Below the pieces are notes generated by a model, which saw nothing but the letters and a program-made list of their open reading frames with translations, ran no database searches and was not told the origin of the DNA. Source: Saccharicrinis aurantiacus (GTDB lineage Bacteria; Bacteroidota; Bacteroidia; Bacteroidales; Marinilabiliaceae). From it: DNA of 64,000 bases. Shown here in pieces: positions 27,801 to 37,965 of this stretch (its first letter is position 1; each line of letters starts with the position of its first letter). A program made the translations under genes and the position numbers. Where the stretch lies: NCBI RefSeq assembly GCF_001660705.2, contig NZ_LYBV02000017.1, positions 154,521 to 218,520 of the forward strand, in the 5' to 3' direction.

Positions 27801-28631
27801 ATGATGATAGATTTTAAAATAGATATTGAAAAATGCACCGAATGTAGCCTATGCTCTAAGGAGTGCCCAACCTTGATAATTGACGGAAAGAAAGGTATAC
27901 CTGAAATAAAAGAAGGCAAAGAAAAACAATGTATAAAATGCCAACACTGTTTGGCTGTTTGTCCAACGGGTGCATTATCTATACTAGGTAAAAATCCTGA
28001 AGACAGTGTTTTGGTAAAAGGCGAAATTCCTTCCACGAACGCCATGAAACACCTTATACAAACCAGACGAACTATTCGTAAGTATAAAGATGAGGTTTTA
28101 AGCACTTCTGAATTGAATGATTTATTGCAAACAGCGGCTTTTGCACCTACTGGTCATAATAAGAATCAAGTACTTTTAACCCTTACTAAGTCAACTGAAC
28201 AACGTGATAAGCTAAGAGTTTTAGTTTATGATGCTATAAAAGAAGTAATAGATGCAGGGAAATTACCTGACTCTCTAGCCATGTTTGGAAGTTTTCAGAA
28301 GGTATGGGATAGTAAAGGTATTGATGTGTTGTTTAGAAATGCACCCCACATTATTTTAGCTTCTGCTCCTAGTTCTATTAACTCATGTGTTGCCGATTGT
28401 GTTATTTCTCTTACTTACATGGAACTATATGCAAACACCAAAGGTATAGGTACTCTTTGGGATGGATTGGCGAAAGTTGTATTTGATAAAATTGCTCCTG
28501 AACTAAAATTGCAGTTAGGTATACCTGAAGAACATACTTTAGGGTATATTATGGTTTTTGGTAAACCTGCGGTTAAGTACACTCGGTCTGTACAAAGTGA
28601 AGGCTTAAATGTAAATACATTAAATTTATAA
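27801..28631 (+). CDS. Ferredoxin-nitroreductase fusion protein, 276 aa
   Basis: I start at ATG 27801 (MMIDFKIDIEKCTECSLCSK); the in-frame codons upstream add nothing ferredoxin-like. Two 4Fe-4S motifs (CTECSLCSKEC at about 12-22 and CIKCQHCLAVCP at about 48-59) form an N-terminal ferredoxin domain. A nitroreductase fold follows (TRRTIRKYKDEVLSTSELND, AAFAPTGHNKNQV), which binds FMN. Such fusions are common in anaerobes and facultative anaerobes and are thought to reduce nitro compounds or quinones with ferredoxin electrons. The gene is monocistronic and converges on the ABC-F gene. Confidence 0.93.
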   Translation: MMIDFKIDIEKCTECSLCSKECPTLIIDGKKGIPEIKEGKEKQCIKCQHCLAVCPTGALSILGKNPEDSVLVKGEIPSTNAMKHLIQTRRTIRKYKDEVLSTSELNDLLQTAAFAPTGHNKNQVLLTLTKSTEQRDKLRVLVYDAIKEVIDAGKLPDSLAMFGSFQKVWDSKGIDVLFRNAPHIILASAPSSINSCVADCVISLTYMELYANTKGIGTLWDGLAKVVFDKIAPELKLQLGIPEEHTLGYIMVFGKPAVKYTRSVQSEGLNVNTLNL

Positions 28632-28639
28632 TAACAACT

Positions 28640-28666
28640 CCCCAACACTCACATCGAGTATTGGGG
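28640..28666. terminator. Hairpin between convergent nitroreductase and ABC-F genes
   Basis: CCCCAACACTC and GAGTATTGGGG pair over 11 bases with one mismatch that becomes a G-U wobble on the minus strand. It lies eight bases from both stops. T-runs on either side are weak, so termination strength is uncertain. Confidence 0.65.
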
Positions 28667-28673
28667 ATAATTC

Positions 28674-30311
28674 TTATTTATTAGCTTCTAATTCGGTAAG
28701 ATGTTCCATTTTTTTACGTTCTAAGAACTCCTGTATTCCTTCAAAGTGTTCTTTTACTTTCTTATTTCCAAACTCATATATCTTACTGATTAAACCATCC
28801 AAGAAATCACGATCGTGACTTACCAAAATCAAAGTTCCATCGTAAGCCATTAGGGCTTGTTTTAAAATATCCTTAGTTCTTATATCTAAATGATTAGTAG
28901 GCTCATCTAATATTAAAAGATTGTATGGTTCAAGCAAAAGCTTAATCATAGCCAAGCGAGTTCGTTCACCACCTGATAAAACTTTTACCTTCTTTTCTAA
29001 ATCGTCGCCTCTAAACATAAAGGCTCCTAGTATATCTTTTATCTTAGTTCTAATTTCTCCTTTTGCAATATCATCAATAGATTGAAATATAGTTAACTCC
29101 TCATCCAGTAATGAAGCTTCATTTTGAGCAAAATAACCCACCTTAGTATTGTGGCCCAAAGTTAGCTCACCATTGTGTTTTAACTCACTCATAATGGCCT
29201 TTATCAAGGTAGATTTACCTTCACCATTCTTTCCTACAAAGGCCACCTTCTCCCCTCTTTCTATCGCAAATGAAACCTCCGAGAAAACAAGATGATCATC
29301 GTAAGTTTTCTCCACATCTTTCGCAATTACCGGATAATCGCCTGAACGAGGTGCTGGAGGAAACCTCAATCGTAAATGTGAAGTATCTACTTCATCTACT
29401 TCAAGAATTTCTAATTTCTCAAGCATTCTAACGCGAGACTGTACTTGATTGGTTTTTGAATAAGTTCCTCTAAAGCGCTCAATAAATTCCATATTATCAG
29501 CAATCATCTTTTGCTGCTCATCATAAGCCTTCTGCTGCTGTTCTCTTCGCTCTTGGCGATGTATCAAATACTGCGAATAGTTAACCTTGTAATCATATAT
29601 ACGTCCCATCGTCACCTCAATAGTACGTGTGGTGATATTATCGATAAAAGCTTTATCGTGCGAAATAACAATAACTGCTTTAGCACTATTTATTAAGAAA
29701 TCTTCAAGCCATTGAACCGATTCAATATCGAGGTGGTTGGTTGGCTCATCAAGAAGTATTAAATCCGGATCGCGCAAAAGGATTTTTGCTAACTCAATAC
29801 GCATTCGCCAACCTCCACTGAATTCTCTAGTTGGTCGAGTAAAATCTTCCCTTAAAAAACCTAAACCTAATAATATCTTTTCAACCTCTGCATCAAAATT
29901 TATTTCGCCTAGACTGTATACTTTTTCGCTCAGGACACTAACCTTCTCAATAATTCCGTAGTATTCTTCACTCTCATAATCAGTTCTTGTTTCTAACTGC
30001 TTATTTAGTGCTTCCATTTCTGTTTGCATCTGTATAAGCTCACTAAAAGCTTGCGATGCTTCTTCAAAAACAGTGCGGTCATTATCTGTCATCAAATGCT
30101 GAGGAAGGTATGCTATAACAGAATCGCTTGGTGCAGAAACTCTACCCATTGAAGGAGCCTGAGCACCCGCCATTATTTTTAGTAATGTTGATTTTCCTGC
30201 TCCATTTTTTCCCATCAAAGCAATTCGATCTTTTTCATTAACTACGAATGAAACATCTTTGAAAAGTGTACTCCCTCCAAATTCTACTCCTAAACCTTCT
30301 ATCGAAATCAT
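28674..30311 (-). CDS. ABC-F family ATP-binding protein, 545 aa
   Basis: I start at ATG 30311 (MISIEGLGVEFGGSTLFKDV); an earlier in-frame ATG adds nine residues before a typical ABC-F opening. Two ATPase domains in one chain each have Walker A (GKNGAGKST and GKNGEGKST), a signature (FSGGWRM and LSGGERT) and a Walker B with LLDEPTNHLD. A charged linker between them (about 235-310, RREQQQKAYDEQQKM) is the P-site tRNA interaction motif region. There are no membrane segments. These soluble proteins act on ribosomes; the branch (Uup/YbiT-like versus resistance) cannot be settled here. Confidence 0.93.
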   Translation of the reverse strand: MISIEGLGVEFGGSTLFKDVSFVVNEKDRIALMGKNGAGKSTLLKIMAGAQAPSMGRVSAPSDSVIAYLPQHLMTDNDRTVFEEASQAFSELIQMQTEMEALNKQLETRTDYESEEYYGIIEKVSVLSEKVYSLGEINFDAEVEKILLGLGFLREDFTRPTREFSGGWRMRIELAKILLRDPDLILLDEPTNHLDIESVQWLEDFLINSAKAVIVISHDKAFIDNITTRTIEVTMGRIYDYKVNYSQYLIHRQERREQQQKAYDEQQKMIADNMEFIERFRGTYSKTNQVQSRVRMLEKLEILEVDEVDTSHLRLRFPPAPRSGDYPVIAKDVEKTYDDHLVFSEVSFAIERGEKVAFVGKNGEGKSTLIKAIMSELKHNGELTLGHNTKVGYFAQNEASLLDEELTIFQSIDDIAKGEIRTKIKDILGAFMFRGDDLEKKVKVLSGGERTRLAMIKLLLEPYNLLILDEPTNHLDIRTKDILKQALMAYDGTLILVSHDRDFLDGLISKIYEFGNKKVKEHFEGIQEFLERKKMEHLTELEANK

Positions 30312-30492
30312 TTGTGCTATTTTTATTTCAGAGCGCAAATATAATTAGTATGTTTTTATATTAATTATCCAGTAGAAAGAAAATCGAAGATTAAGAGAAC
30401 TATTTTTAGAGGAGAAATTATTGATTGGGGTTATTATGGATAATCTTTTTAAACTTAAAATCAGATAGCAACAAAATTTATTTATAAAAAGA

Positions 30493-30518
30493 GAGGCCAT
30501 CTCATTTGAGACAGCCTC
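30493..30518 (-). terminator. Terminator of the second efflux operon
   Basis: GAGGCCATCTCA and TGAGACAGCCTC pair at 10 of 12 positions. On the minus strand the stem is followed by CTCTTTTTATAAA. It lies about 60 bases beyond the stop of the lipoprotein channel gene, the last gene of the operon starting at 36895. Confidence 0.8.
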
Positions 30519-30580
30519 ATCCTTATTAGTTCTTATTCTATATACTTTTAATGTATATTCTAATACTGAAAGTAGATTTA

Positions 30581-31957
30581 TTAATTACGCCATCCACCGC
30601 CAAGGGCCTCGTAAATAGATATCATTGAGGTAAGTTTAGAAACCTTTATGTCAATAATATTTATTTCGGCATTGAGTTCTGAGTTTTGAGCAATTAGCAC
30701 CTCTAAATAGGTTGCAAATCCACTGGTTAAAAGATCTTCAGAGTATGTCACCGCCTTATTTAAAGCCTCTAACTCATCAGATTTAACTTTGTACTTTTCT
30801 GTAGCTGCTTGGTAGTTAATTAAAGCATCAGACACTTGTGTTGATGCACCCGTAATCGATTTTTTAAAATCGATAAAAGCTTGTTCTTGCTGTGCCTTTG
30901 CAACTTCAAGAGCTGTTCTATTTCTGCGTTTGTTAAAAATTGGCTGCGTTAAATTAGCAGCTGCGTTATATAGCAAAGCATCTTTATTAAACCAGAGTGA
31001 TGGATCCATAGCCTGTAAACCACCCGAAGCGCTTATGCTAATGTTTGGGTAAAAACTAGTACGAGCCACATTGGTTTGCTCAAAAGCCTGCATAAGCCTG
31101 AACTCCGCAGCACGCACATCAGGACGATTGGCCAACAATAAGGCTGGTACGCCTGTTTCTACAGATTTAGCTGTATTGATATCATTTAACTGACTTCTTT
31201 TTATATCTGCATACTCACGACCCAATATTAGGTTTATTGTATTCTCTAACAGTTTCTGCATTCTATTAAAGTCAACCAATAGCGCTTCTGTTGCATGTAA
31301 TTGAGCCTTTGTTTGCATCACTCCTGCTTCGTTAACTCTACCACTCTTTTTTAGCTCCATCATCACCTCAAAACTTTCCTTCCTGTTGGCAATGGTTTTA
31401 TGCATCAAATCGATTTGTGCATCAGCCTTAATCAACTGAAAATAAGCCGATGCTAAATTAGCCACTAAAGCTGTTTGTATGGCTTTGGTATCTTCTTGCA
31501 CCTGAAATAAAGTGGCTTTAGCAGCATTTTTATTGGCTGTTATTCTCCCCCAAATATCGGGCTCCCAAGTTAAGCTTCCCTTAAGACTGTACTCTTCAAA
31601 GCTAAGTCCTTGCATCCACGATTGATTGGACATCTTATTTTCGGCTACACCTAAATTAGCCGATAAGGTTGGCATATATTCAGCTTTCCCTTGTTTAAAT
31701 AAAGCCTCAGCGGCAAGTACTCTTTGGTAAGCCATTAATAAGTCGAAGTTATTCTCCAATGCCTCATTAATTAAGTCCTTTAGAGTTGGATCAGTAAAAA
31801 ACTCGTTCCAAGGCATTTCTGCTAAGGAAGTGGAGTCTTTTAATGTTACATCGCGATAAGCCTCTGATAGTTCGAGCTCAGGTCGCGTGTATTTTTTGGT
31901 AACTAAGCACGATGTAAATATCATGCTTAGTAGTATTATATAAGTAGTTTGTTTCAT
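30581..31957 (-). CDS. NodT/OprM-type outer membrane efflux lipoprotein, 458 aa
   Basis: I start at ATG 31957 (MKQTTYIILLSMIFTSCLVT), which gives a clean lipoprotein signal with lipobox FTSC and Cys17; an ATG 18 bases upstream is less natural. The sequence TRPELELSEAYRDV and then WNEFFTDPTLKDLINEALEN is the standard beginning of the NodT family. A duplicated helical hairpin region follows. The protein should form the trimeric outer membrane channel for the pump upstream (35-base gap), and it closes the operon. Confidence 0.93.
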   Translation of the reverse strand: MKQTTYIILLSMIFTSCLVTKKYTRPELELSEAYRDVTLKDSTSLAEMPWNEFFTDPTLKDLINEALENNFDLLMAYQRVLAAEALFKQGKAEYMPTLSANLGVAENKMSNQSWMQGLSFEEYSLKGSLTWEPDIWGRITANKNAAKATLFQVQEDTKAIQTALVANLASAYFQLIKADAQIDLMHKTIANRKESFEVMMELKKSGRVNEAGVMQTKAQLHATEALLVDFNRMQKLLENTINLILGREYADIKRSQLNDINTAKSVETGVPALLLANRPDVRAAEFRLMQAFEQTNVARTSFYPNISISASGGLQAMDPSLWFNKDALLYNAAANLTQPIFNKRRNRTALEVAKAQQEQAFIDFKKSITGASTQVSDALINYQAATEKYKVKSDELEALNKAVTYSEDLLTSGFATYLEVLIAQNSELNAEINIIDIKVSKLTSMISIYEALGGGWRN

Positions 31958-31992
31958 ATTTAATTGTTCTCTCATTAATTAATCTGTTGCAG

Positions 31993-34900
31993 TTAATCAA
32001 ACTTCTTAACTTTTTCTTTGTCGAACTCCAACTCATCCACATCTACCAATTTTTGTGTAAAATGCTTGGTACCACCTTTAATACGCTCCTGTAAAGACTG
32101 GAATATCACAAACAAGGTTGGTATTACAAATACCCCAAGCACAGTTCCGATGAACATACCACCTACAGCACCCGTACCAATGGATTTGTTACCCATTGCA
32201 CCAGCTCCTGTGGCCACCATTAAAGGGATAAGACCTAGAACACAGGTAAACGAAGTCATAATAATTGGACGCAGACGAACACGCGCTGCATCAACAGCCG
32301 ACTTGTATAAAGAATCTCCATTACGGCGGTTCTGAAGGGCATACTCCACAATTAATATGGCATTTTTACCCAATAGTCCGATCAACATAATAAGTGCCAC
32401 CTGGAAGTAAATATTATTCTCTATTCCGAATAAATTGATAAATACAATGGCTCCGAATACTCCAACAGGTAATGATAGAAGAACCGAGAAAGGAATAATG
32501 TAACTTTCGTATTGTGCCGATAGTAAGAAATAAACAAATATTAAACTCAATGCAAATACAATAGCCGAATCGCCACCGGATTTACGTTCTTCACGAGTCA
32601 TACCCGAAAACTCATATCCAAAACCAGTAGGGAGTGTTTCTGCCACCTCTTCAATGGCTTTAATAGCATCCCCAGAACTATACCCCGGTGCTGCTGCCCC
32701 TATTATTTTAGCAGCATTAAACAAGTTGAAACGCTCTACCAAATCAGGACCATTTGTTTTTGTCATAGAAACAAACTGACTGATAGCAACCGATTCGTTT
32801 TTACCATTTCTGATGTATATATTATTTAATGCTTCTGCCGTTGCTCGTTCTTCAGGGCGTGCCTGAATCACTACACGATATTGTTTACCAAAACGGTTAA
32901 AATCGGAAATATATCTACTACCAAAATAAGCTTGCATTGTACTAAATAATGTACTTACATCTAAGCCCGCTTCCTTAACTTTTTCTACATTAACCTCCAT
33001 CTCGTATTGCGGATATTTGGTAGAAAATGTAGTAATAGCATAAGCTACTTCTGGTCGCTTATTAAGCTCCATTAAAAAGGCCTGTGCTTTGGCTTCCATA
33101 TTTTTTAAGTCGCCACCCGTTTTATCTTGTAACTGAAATTCGAAACCTGAATTGTTACCGAAACCACGGACAGTTGGAGGCGTAAAAAATAAAATATTGG
33201 CTTCTTTAATATGAGCTACTGCACCATACAATTGCTTAACAACAGCATTTACTTGCTCACTATCTTTTGTTCGTTCATCCCAAGGATTCAATTTAATTAC
33301 CGCAAAGGCTCTTGACGATCCGTTGGTACCACTCATCAAACTAAAACCATTGATAAACATTCTGGTTTTTACAATTGGCATGGCAGCAATAATATCATCT
33401 AGCTGTTCGCCAATTGCAGTGGTTCTTTCTAATGTTGAACCTGGCGGAAGTTCAATATCACAATAAATAGTTCCTTGATCTTCTGCCGGGATAAACCCTG
33501 TAGCGGTAGTATTAAATAACCAAATAGTACCTACTACACAGATAATCAGGAATAAAATTGGTATCCACATTTTTTTAAGGAACAACTCTACTGTAGACAC
33601 ATATTTATCAGTTATTTTATCAAATGATTTATTAAAACCATCGCCAAGTTTAACAGTAATGCTTTTGTAGTTTTTTGTTTTTCGTTTGTGCAGTGGCTTT
33701 AAAAACAGAGCACAAAGAGCAGGACTTAAAGTAAGTGCATTTACAGCCGATATTATAACAGAGATTGTTAATGTAATAGCAATCTGACTGTAAAACATCC
33801 CGGCAGGACCACCCAAGAAAGTAACAGGTAAAAATACAGCCGCTAATACTAGTGTACCAGAAATAATAGCACCAATAATCTCTTTCATGGCCATGATAGA
33901 TGCCTTACGAGCACTCTCAACACCCTCATCGAGTTTTACATATACGGCTTCAACAACCACAATGGCATTATCTACCACAATACCAATGGCAAGTACCATG
34001 GCAAACATGGTAAGCATGTTTATAGAAAAGCCAAATACCTCAAGAAAAAAGAATGTTCCGATGATGGCTACGGGTACTGCGATAGATGGAATTAAGGTTG
34101 CTCTAAAATCTTGTAAGAATACAAGTACAACAAGAAATACCAATATAAAGGCAATGGCCAATGTTATTAGAACTTGACTGATTGACTCATCAAGGAAATC
34201 TTTAGTATTCATCGGAATCACATAATGTACTCCTGGAGGAAAATCTTTTGCAGCTTCGTCAAGTGCATGCTCTAATTCAATAATAATATCGTTGGCATTT
34301 GAACCAGCAGTCTGTTTAATACCAAAAGCAACAGATGGATTACCTTCTGTAACGTTGGTTGACATATAACTAAAAGCACCTAGTTCAATATCAGCAACAT
34401 CTCTTAATCTTAGGAAATCTCCATTTCCCTCTGTGCGGATGATAATATTCTCGTATTCTTTTTCTTCAGAAAAAGTTCCTTTGTAACGAATGGTATACTC
34501 AAAAACCTCAAAAGAATTTTCTCCAAACTTACCCGGAGCCGCTTCTATATTTTGCTCTTGAATGGCACGGGCTACATCATCTGGTAATAAGCCATAAACA
34601 GCCATTTTATCTGGCTTAAGCCAAATACGCATAGAGTAATCACGTGCACCAAAGGCATCCACATCGGCAACACCTTCAATACGTTGAAGCACTGGAATGA
34701 GGTTGATTTTTGCATAATTATCTAAGAAGTTAAAATCGTAATCAGGATTCTCAGAATATACCGATGCAAACATCAATACACTATTTTGTACCTTTTTGGT
34801 TTCTACACCTGTTTGTACAACTACTTGCGGTAGTTTATTGGTTACTTTTGCAACACGGTTCTGTACATTTACCGCGGCTATATCCGGGTCGGTACCCAAC

Positions 34901-35184
34901 TCAAAGAATACACTAATTTTAGCAGAGCCCGAGTTACTTGAACTTGAGCTAATGTAGCTCATGCCCTCAACCCCATTAATGGCCTCTTCTATTGGTGTAA
35001 CAACACTTTTCAGGATTGTTTCGGCATTGGCGCCTGGGTAAGTTGCATCAACAGTAACTGTTGGTGGAGCAATATCTGGGAATTGCTCTATTGGTAATCC
35101 GGTAATGCCCATATACCCCAACAATACAATAAGTATGGATATAACAGTTGACAGAACAGGACGTTCTATAAATTTCTGAATCAT
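31993..35184 (-). CDS. HAE1-type RND multidrug efflux pump, 1063 aa
   Basis: The N-terminus FIERPVLSTVISILIVLLGY and the sequence LPIEQFPDIAPPTVTVDATY are hallmark features of AcrB-like hydrophobe/amphiphile pumps. The proton relay motif AIGIVVDNAIVVVEAVYVKL occurs near residue 400 in the fourth helix. The second half has GLLGKNAILIVEYALQNR. Length matches AcrB. A short lysine/aspartate-rich C-terminal tail follows the last helix. It is the third gene of a regulator-adaptor-pump-channel operon. Substrates cannot be read from sequence, but the family handles drugs, bile salts and detergents. Confidence 0.96.
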   Translation of the reverse strand: MIQKFIERPVLSTVISILIVLLGYMGITGLPIEQFPDIAPPTVTVDATYPGANAETILKSVVTPIEEAINGVEGMSYISSSSSNSGSAKISVFFELGTDPDIAAVNVQNRVAKVTNKLPQVVVQTGVETKKVQNSVLMFASVYSENPDYDFNFLDNYAKINLIPVLQRIEGVADVDAFGARDYSMRIWLKPDKMAVYGLLPDDVARAIQEQNIEAAPGKFGENSFEVFEYTIRYKGTFSEEKEYENIIIRTEGNGDFLRLRDVADIELGAFSYMSTNVTEGNPSVAFGIKQTAGSNANDIIIELEHALDEAAKDFPPGVHYVIPMNTKDFLDESISQVLITLAIAFILVFLVVLVFLQDFRATLIPSIAVPVAIIGTFFFLEVFGFSINMLTMFAMVLAIGIVVDNAIVVVEAVYVKLDEGVESARKASIMAMKEIIGAIISGTLVLAAVFLPVTFLGGPAGMFYSQIAITLTISVIISAVNALTLSPALCALFLKPLHKRKTKNYKSITVKLGDGFNKSFDKITDKYVSTVELFLKKMWIPILFLIICVVGTIWLFNTTATGFIPAEDQGTIYCDIELPPGSTLERTTAIGEQLDDIIAAMPIVKTRMFINGFSLMSGTNGSSRAFAVIKLNPWDERTKDSEQVNAVVKQLYGAVAHIKEANILFFTPPTVRGFGNNSGFEFQLQDKTGGDLKNMEAKAQAFLMELNKRPEVAYAITTFSTKYPQYEMEVNVEKVKEAGLDVSTLFSTMQAYFGSRYISDFNRFGKQYRVVIQARPEERATAEALNNIYIRNGKNESVAISQFVSMTKTNGPDLVERFNLFNAAKIIGAAAPGYSSGDAIKAIEEVAETLPTGFGYEFSGMTREERKSGGDSAIVFALSLIFVYFLLSAQYESYIIPFSVLLSLPVGVFGAIVFINLFGIENNIYFQVALIMLIGLLGKNAILIVEYALQNRRNGDSLYKSAVDAARVRLRPIIMTSFTCVLGLIPLMVATGAGAMGNKSIGTGAVGGMFIGTVLGVFVIPTLFVIFQSLQERIKGGTKHFTQKLVDVDELEFDKEKVKKFD

Positions 35185-35245
35185 ATTAAATGATAGTTTG
35201 ATAAGAAAAAATGTGGGTAATAACGAATAGGACTATTGAGAAATT

Positions 35246-36355
35246 TTAATTCAAAATAGTCATTCCTTCGCGTACTTTAATGATACCTTCGGCAACAATC
35301 TCATCGCCAATATTAATGCCCGATTCGGCAATATAGTTATCCTTAAAACGATTGTTGTTTACCTTAATTTCCTTTGATATAGCTTTACGATTTTCATCTA
35401 GTTTATAAACAAAAAGTTTTCCTTGTAACTCAAAGGTGGCTGATTGTGGCACTAATAACGCATCATTAAGCGCAGAAGGTACTTTAACCGTTCCGCTACT
35501 TCCGGTTCGGATTAACATATCCGGATTTGGAAATACTGCTTTATAACTCACACTTCCTGTTCGCGGATTAACCAAACCATTGATTGCAACAATTTTACCC
35601 GTATGTTCGTAAGTGGATCCATCGGCCAAAAGCAATGTAACATCGGGCATAGCCATTATTCTTTCTTTTTGACTCATCCCCTTACTACCTCTGTTAAAGG
35701 CTAATAATTCTTTTTCGGTAAGGGTAAAAAAAGCGTATACTTCGCTAATATCAGAAACCGTTGTTAACGGAAGCGGTGTTTGGCTGCTTACCAATGAACC
35801 CAATTTGTAGGGTAAATCGCCAACAACCCCATCAACCGGGCTTTTAATAACGGTGTAGGATAGGTTCTCCTTTGAGTTCAATAAATCGGCTTTAGCCTTT
35901 TCTAATTGAGCAATTGATGCTGATAAATTACTCTTTTTTGTAGCTAGCTCAACTTCTCCAATTATTCCTTTTTCCACCAAAGGCTTTACCTGAGCTACTT
36001 CCAACTCAGCTCTTTCTACATTGGCTTTGGCAACCAACACCAATGCTTCTGCAGCTCTTACAGTCTGTTTCTGATTTTCGCTATTAATAGTAAATAGCAC
36101 ATCTCCTTTTTTTACTTCCTGCCCCTCTATAATATTGCAGCTTTCAATAAAACCTGAAGTTTGCGGGCGAATTTCAATAGTCTGTATTCCTTCGATATTG
36201 GTAGCATACTGACGAGAAATTTCGACATTAGAAGTGTTTACAGATTTTGTTTTTAGATGAAGTTCTTGTTGCTGCGCGCGCTGTTGTTTAGGACCGCATG
36301 CACTTAAGCTTGCAGCCAATACAACAATACCCAAGCATTGTTTAGTAAAATTCAT
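35246..36355 (-). CDS. RND periplasmic adaptor lipoprotein (AcrA-like), 369 aa
   Basis: A lipoprotein signal (IVVLAASLSAC, Cys20) is followed by the first half of the lipoyl domain (IRPQTSGFIESCNIIEGQEV KKGDVLF), a helical hairpin (about 95-150) and the second lipoyl half (SYTVIKSPVDGVVGDLPYKL). The beta-barrel and membrane-proximal domains complete an AcrA-like adaptor. It bridges the pump encoded 61 bases downstream and the outer membrane channel. The upstream regulator gene ends 27 bases before it. Confidence 0.94.
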   Translation of the reverse strand: MNFTKQCLGIVVLAASLSACGPKQQRAQQQELHLKTKSVNTSNVEISRQYATNIEGIQTIEIRPQTSGFIESCNIIEGQEVKKGDVLFTINSENQKQTVRAAEALVLVAKANVERAELEVAQVKPLVEKGIIGEVELATKKSNLSASIAQLEKAKADLLNSKENLSYTVIKSPVDGVVGDLPYKLGSLVSSQTPLPLTTVSDISEVYAFFTLTEKELLAFNRGSKGMSQKERIMAMPDVTLLLADGSTYEHTGKIVAINGLVNPRTGSVSYKAVFPNPDMLIRTGSSGTVKVPSALNDALLVPQSATFELQGKLFVYKLDENRKAISKEIKVNNNRFKDNYIAESGINIGDEIVAEGIIKVREGMTILN

Positions 36356-36382
36356 AATAGTTGTAGTGTAAATTATGTAGTG

Positions 36383-36895
36383 TTAAAATTTATCTTTCCA
36401 AAAAGAATTTAAATCTTCAATAAACTTTTCTATTGTTTCAATTTGCTTAGTAAGGTACTTTGTGTAATTAGATGGATTAACCAATGGTAGTTCTAGTTTA
36501 TCATCATCGTTTAAAATTTTATTCGCCTCTACTTTAAAAAGATTAATCTTATGATGCATTGCTAGGGAGTTCTTAGCCTTTTCTAATTCATCTTCAAGAT
36601 TATTTATAAAGTGTTTGGGGTTTGGTCTAAAATAGCGTTTTCTATCACCTGGCTTGGTATAAAAGGAAGCCATCTTTTTGTCTTCTAATGTTTTTAACGC
36701 ACCCGATACGGTAGCTTTACCGGCTCCTATTGTGCTTATTATTTTATCAAAAGATAAACCTTCTGAACCTTTTATTATTAATAATGCAAAAACACGAGCA
36801 ACAACTGGCGATATTTTGTATGTCTTTTGAAATAATAGGCCTTGCTCTTCAACAAGCTCTTTTACGCCTAATAAAACTTCTTCTTTTGTCTCCAT
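36383..36895 (-). CDS. GbsR/MarR-type transcriptional regulator, 170 aa
   Basis: A winged-helix domain occupies about residues 22-95: ISPVVARVFALLIIKGSEGL, SFDKIISTIGAGKATVSGAL and KTLEDKKMASFYTKPGDRKR. The length and the helical C-terminal dimerisation region are those of GbsR-like MarR-superfamily regulators. As first gene of the efflux operon it is most likely its local repressor. A perfect 9-bp inverted repeat with a 6-base centre lies 30 bases before its start and is the obvious operator. The inducing ligand is unknown. Confidence 0.9.
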   Translation of the reverse strand: METKEEVLLGVKELVEEQGLLFQKTYKISPVVARVFALLIIKGSEGLSFDKIISTIGAGKATVSGALKTLEDKKMASFYTKPGDRKRYFRPNPKHFINNLEDELEKAKNSLAMHHKINLFKVEANKILNDDDKLELPLVNPSNYTKYLTKQIETIEKFIEDLNSFWKDKF

Positions 36896-36924
36896 TTAGG
36901 TTATTTTGTTTCACAAATATACAA

Positions 36925-36948
36925 TTAGTTCGGAAATAACCGAACTAA
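36925..36948. promoter_or_regulatory. Operator-like palindrome of the second efflux operon
   Basis: TTAGTTCGG, six bases (AAATAA), CCGAACTAA: perfect 9-bp arms, 30 bases upstream of the regulator ATG. The size fits a MarR/GbsR dimer site, and its position suggests that the regulator controls its own operon. Confidence 0.75.
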
Positions 36949-37164
36949 CTATATATTTATGTACCCAATTTGTTGTTTAGTCATTTTTAGATGGTTCAAG
37001 TAAACCAACTTAAACCCGTTGAAAAAATATCGAGCAGAATACATTAATTTTCTTGAATTTACGAACAAATACAGGACTCGTTCAAAACACCCTGCCTTTT
37101 AAACACAATAATCATCTGTACTAATTATACGGTACTGTAGCTTTGTAATTTAAAATTTGCACCT

Positions 37165-37920
37165 ATGAAATACATATTACAACACCCAGTACTAATTGCT
37201 TTATTATTGTTTTTTTTATGCACATACAACGGTAAAGCTCAAAAAACTTACTCTGTATACAAGGCTAATAGCGATATTATTATTGATGGCAAGGGAAACG
37301 ACAAGGCATGGGCAAATGCAGAGGAACGAAGCTTTAATAACTTCTATGATATTGAGCGGCCTACGGATAAACAGTTCACAAAATTTAAAATGATGTGGGA
37401 TGATGAAAACCTATATCTGTTATATCAATGCGAAGACAAATATATAACGGCTCGTGAAACCGAACGTGATGGTATGCCTTTTTTAGATGATTGTGTAGAG
37501 ATATTTTTAATTCCGGCAGATACTAAGTTAAACATGCATTTAGGCTTTGAAATTAATCCGTATAAAGCGAGCAATGATTTCATATACCTCAATAAAATAC
37601 ATAAGAACAAAAAGATGGTAATCAAATCATATAGCCCTAATTTTGATGTTGAAGTTACCATAGATGGAACAATAAACGATAACTCTGATATTGATAATGG
37701 CTGGACTTTAGAAATGGCAATCCCGTTAAAAGCATTTCATATTACCGGAAATTATACTCCAATTACAGAAGGTGTAAAATGGAATTTCTTTGCCTTGCGA
37801 AAAGACAGAAATGATATTGAAGGTGATCGCGTGAGCCAGTCAACGATATTCCCTACAGTTAGAAAACACCAACAAGTACACAACAAAAACCACTTTGGTC
37901 TAATGGAATTTATGAAATAG
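37165..37920 (+). CDS. Exported CBM9-like carbohydrate-binding family protein, 251 aa
   Basis: A signal peptide (to about residue 25, NGKAQ) precedes KTYSVYKANSDIIIDGKGND followed by KAWANAE, the typical start of CBM9-like domains. The sequence then runs through FKMMWDDENLYLLYQCEDKY and FLDDCVEIFLIPA to MAIPLKAFH, covering the full beta-sandwich of the family. There is no attached catalytic domain. Such proteins bind glycans or act as accessory proteins in sugar metabolism; here the ligand is unknown and no polysaccharide locus adjoins it. Confidence 0.88.
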   Translation: MKYILQHPVLIALLLFFLCTYNGKAQKTYSVYKANSDIIIDGKGNDKAWANAEERSFNNFYDIERPTDKQFTKFKMMWDDENLYLLYQCEDKYITARETERDGMPFLDDCVEIFLIPADTKLNMHLGFEINPYKASNDFIYLNKIHKNKKMVIKSYSPNFDVEVTIDGTINDNSDIDNGWTLEMAIPLKAFHITGNYTPITEGVKWNFFALRKDRNDIEGDRVSQSTIFPTVRKHQQVHNKNHFGLMEFMK

Positions 37921-37965
37921 ATAGCATACTAAGCTTGAAGAAACTATTCTTACATCATACTTAGC

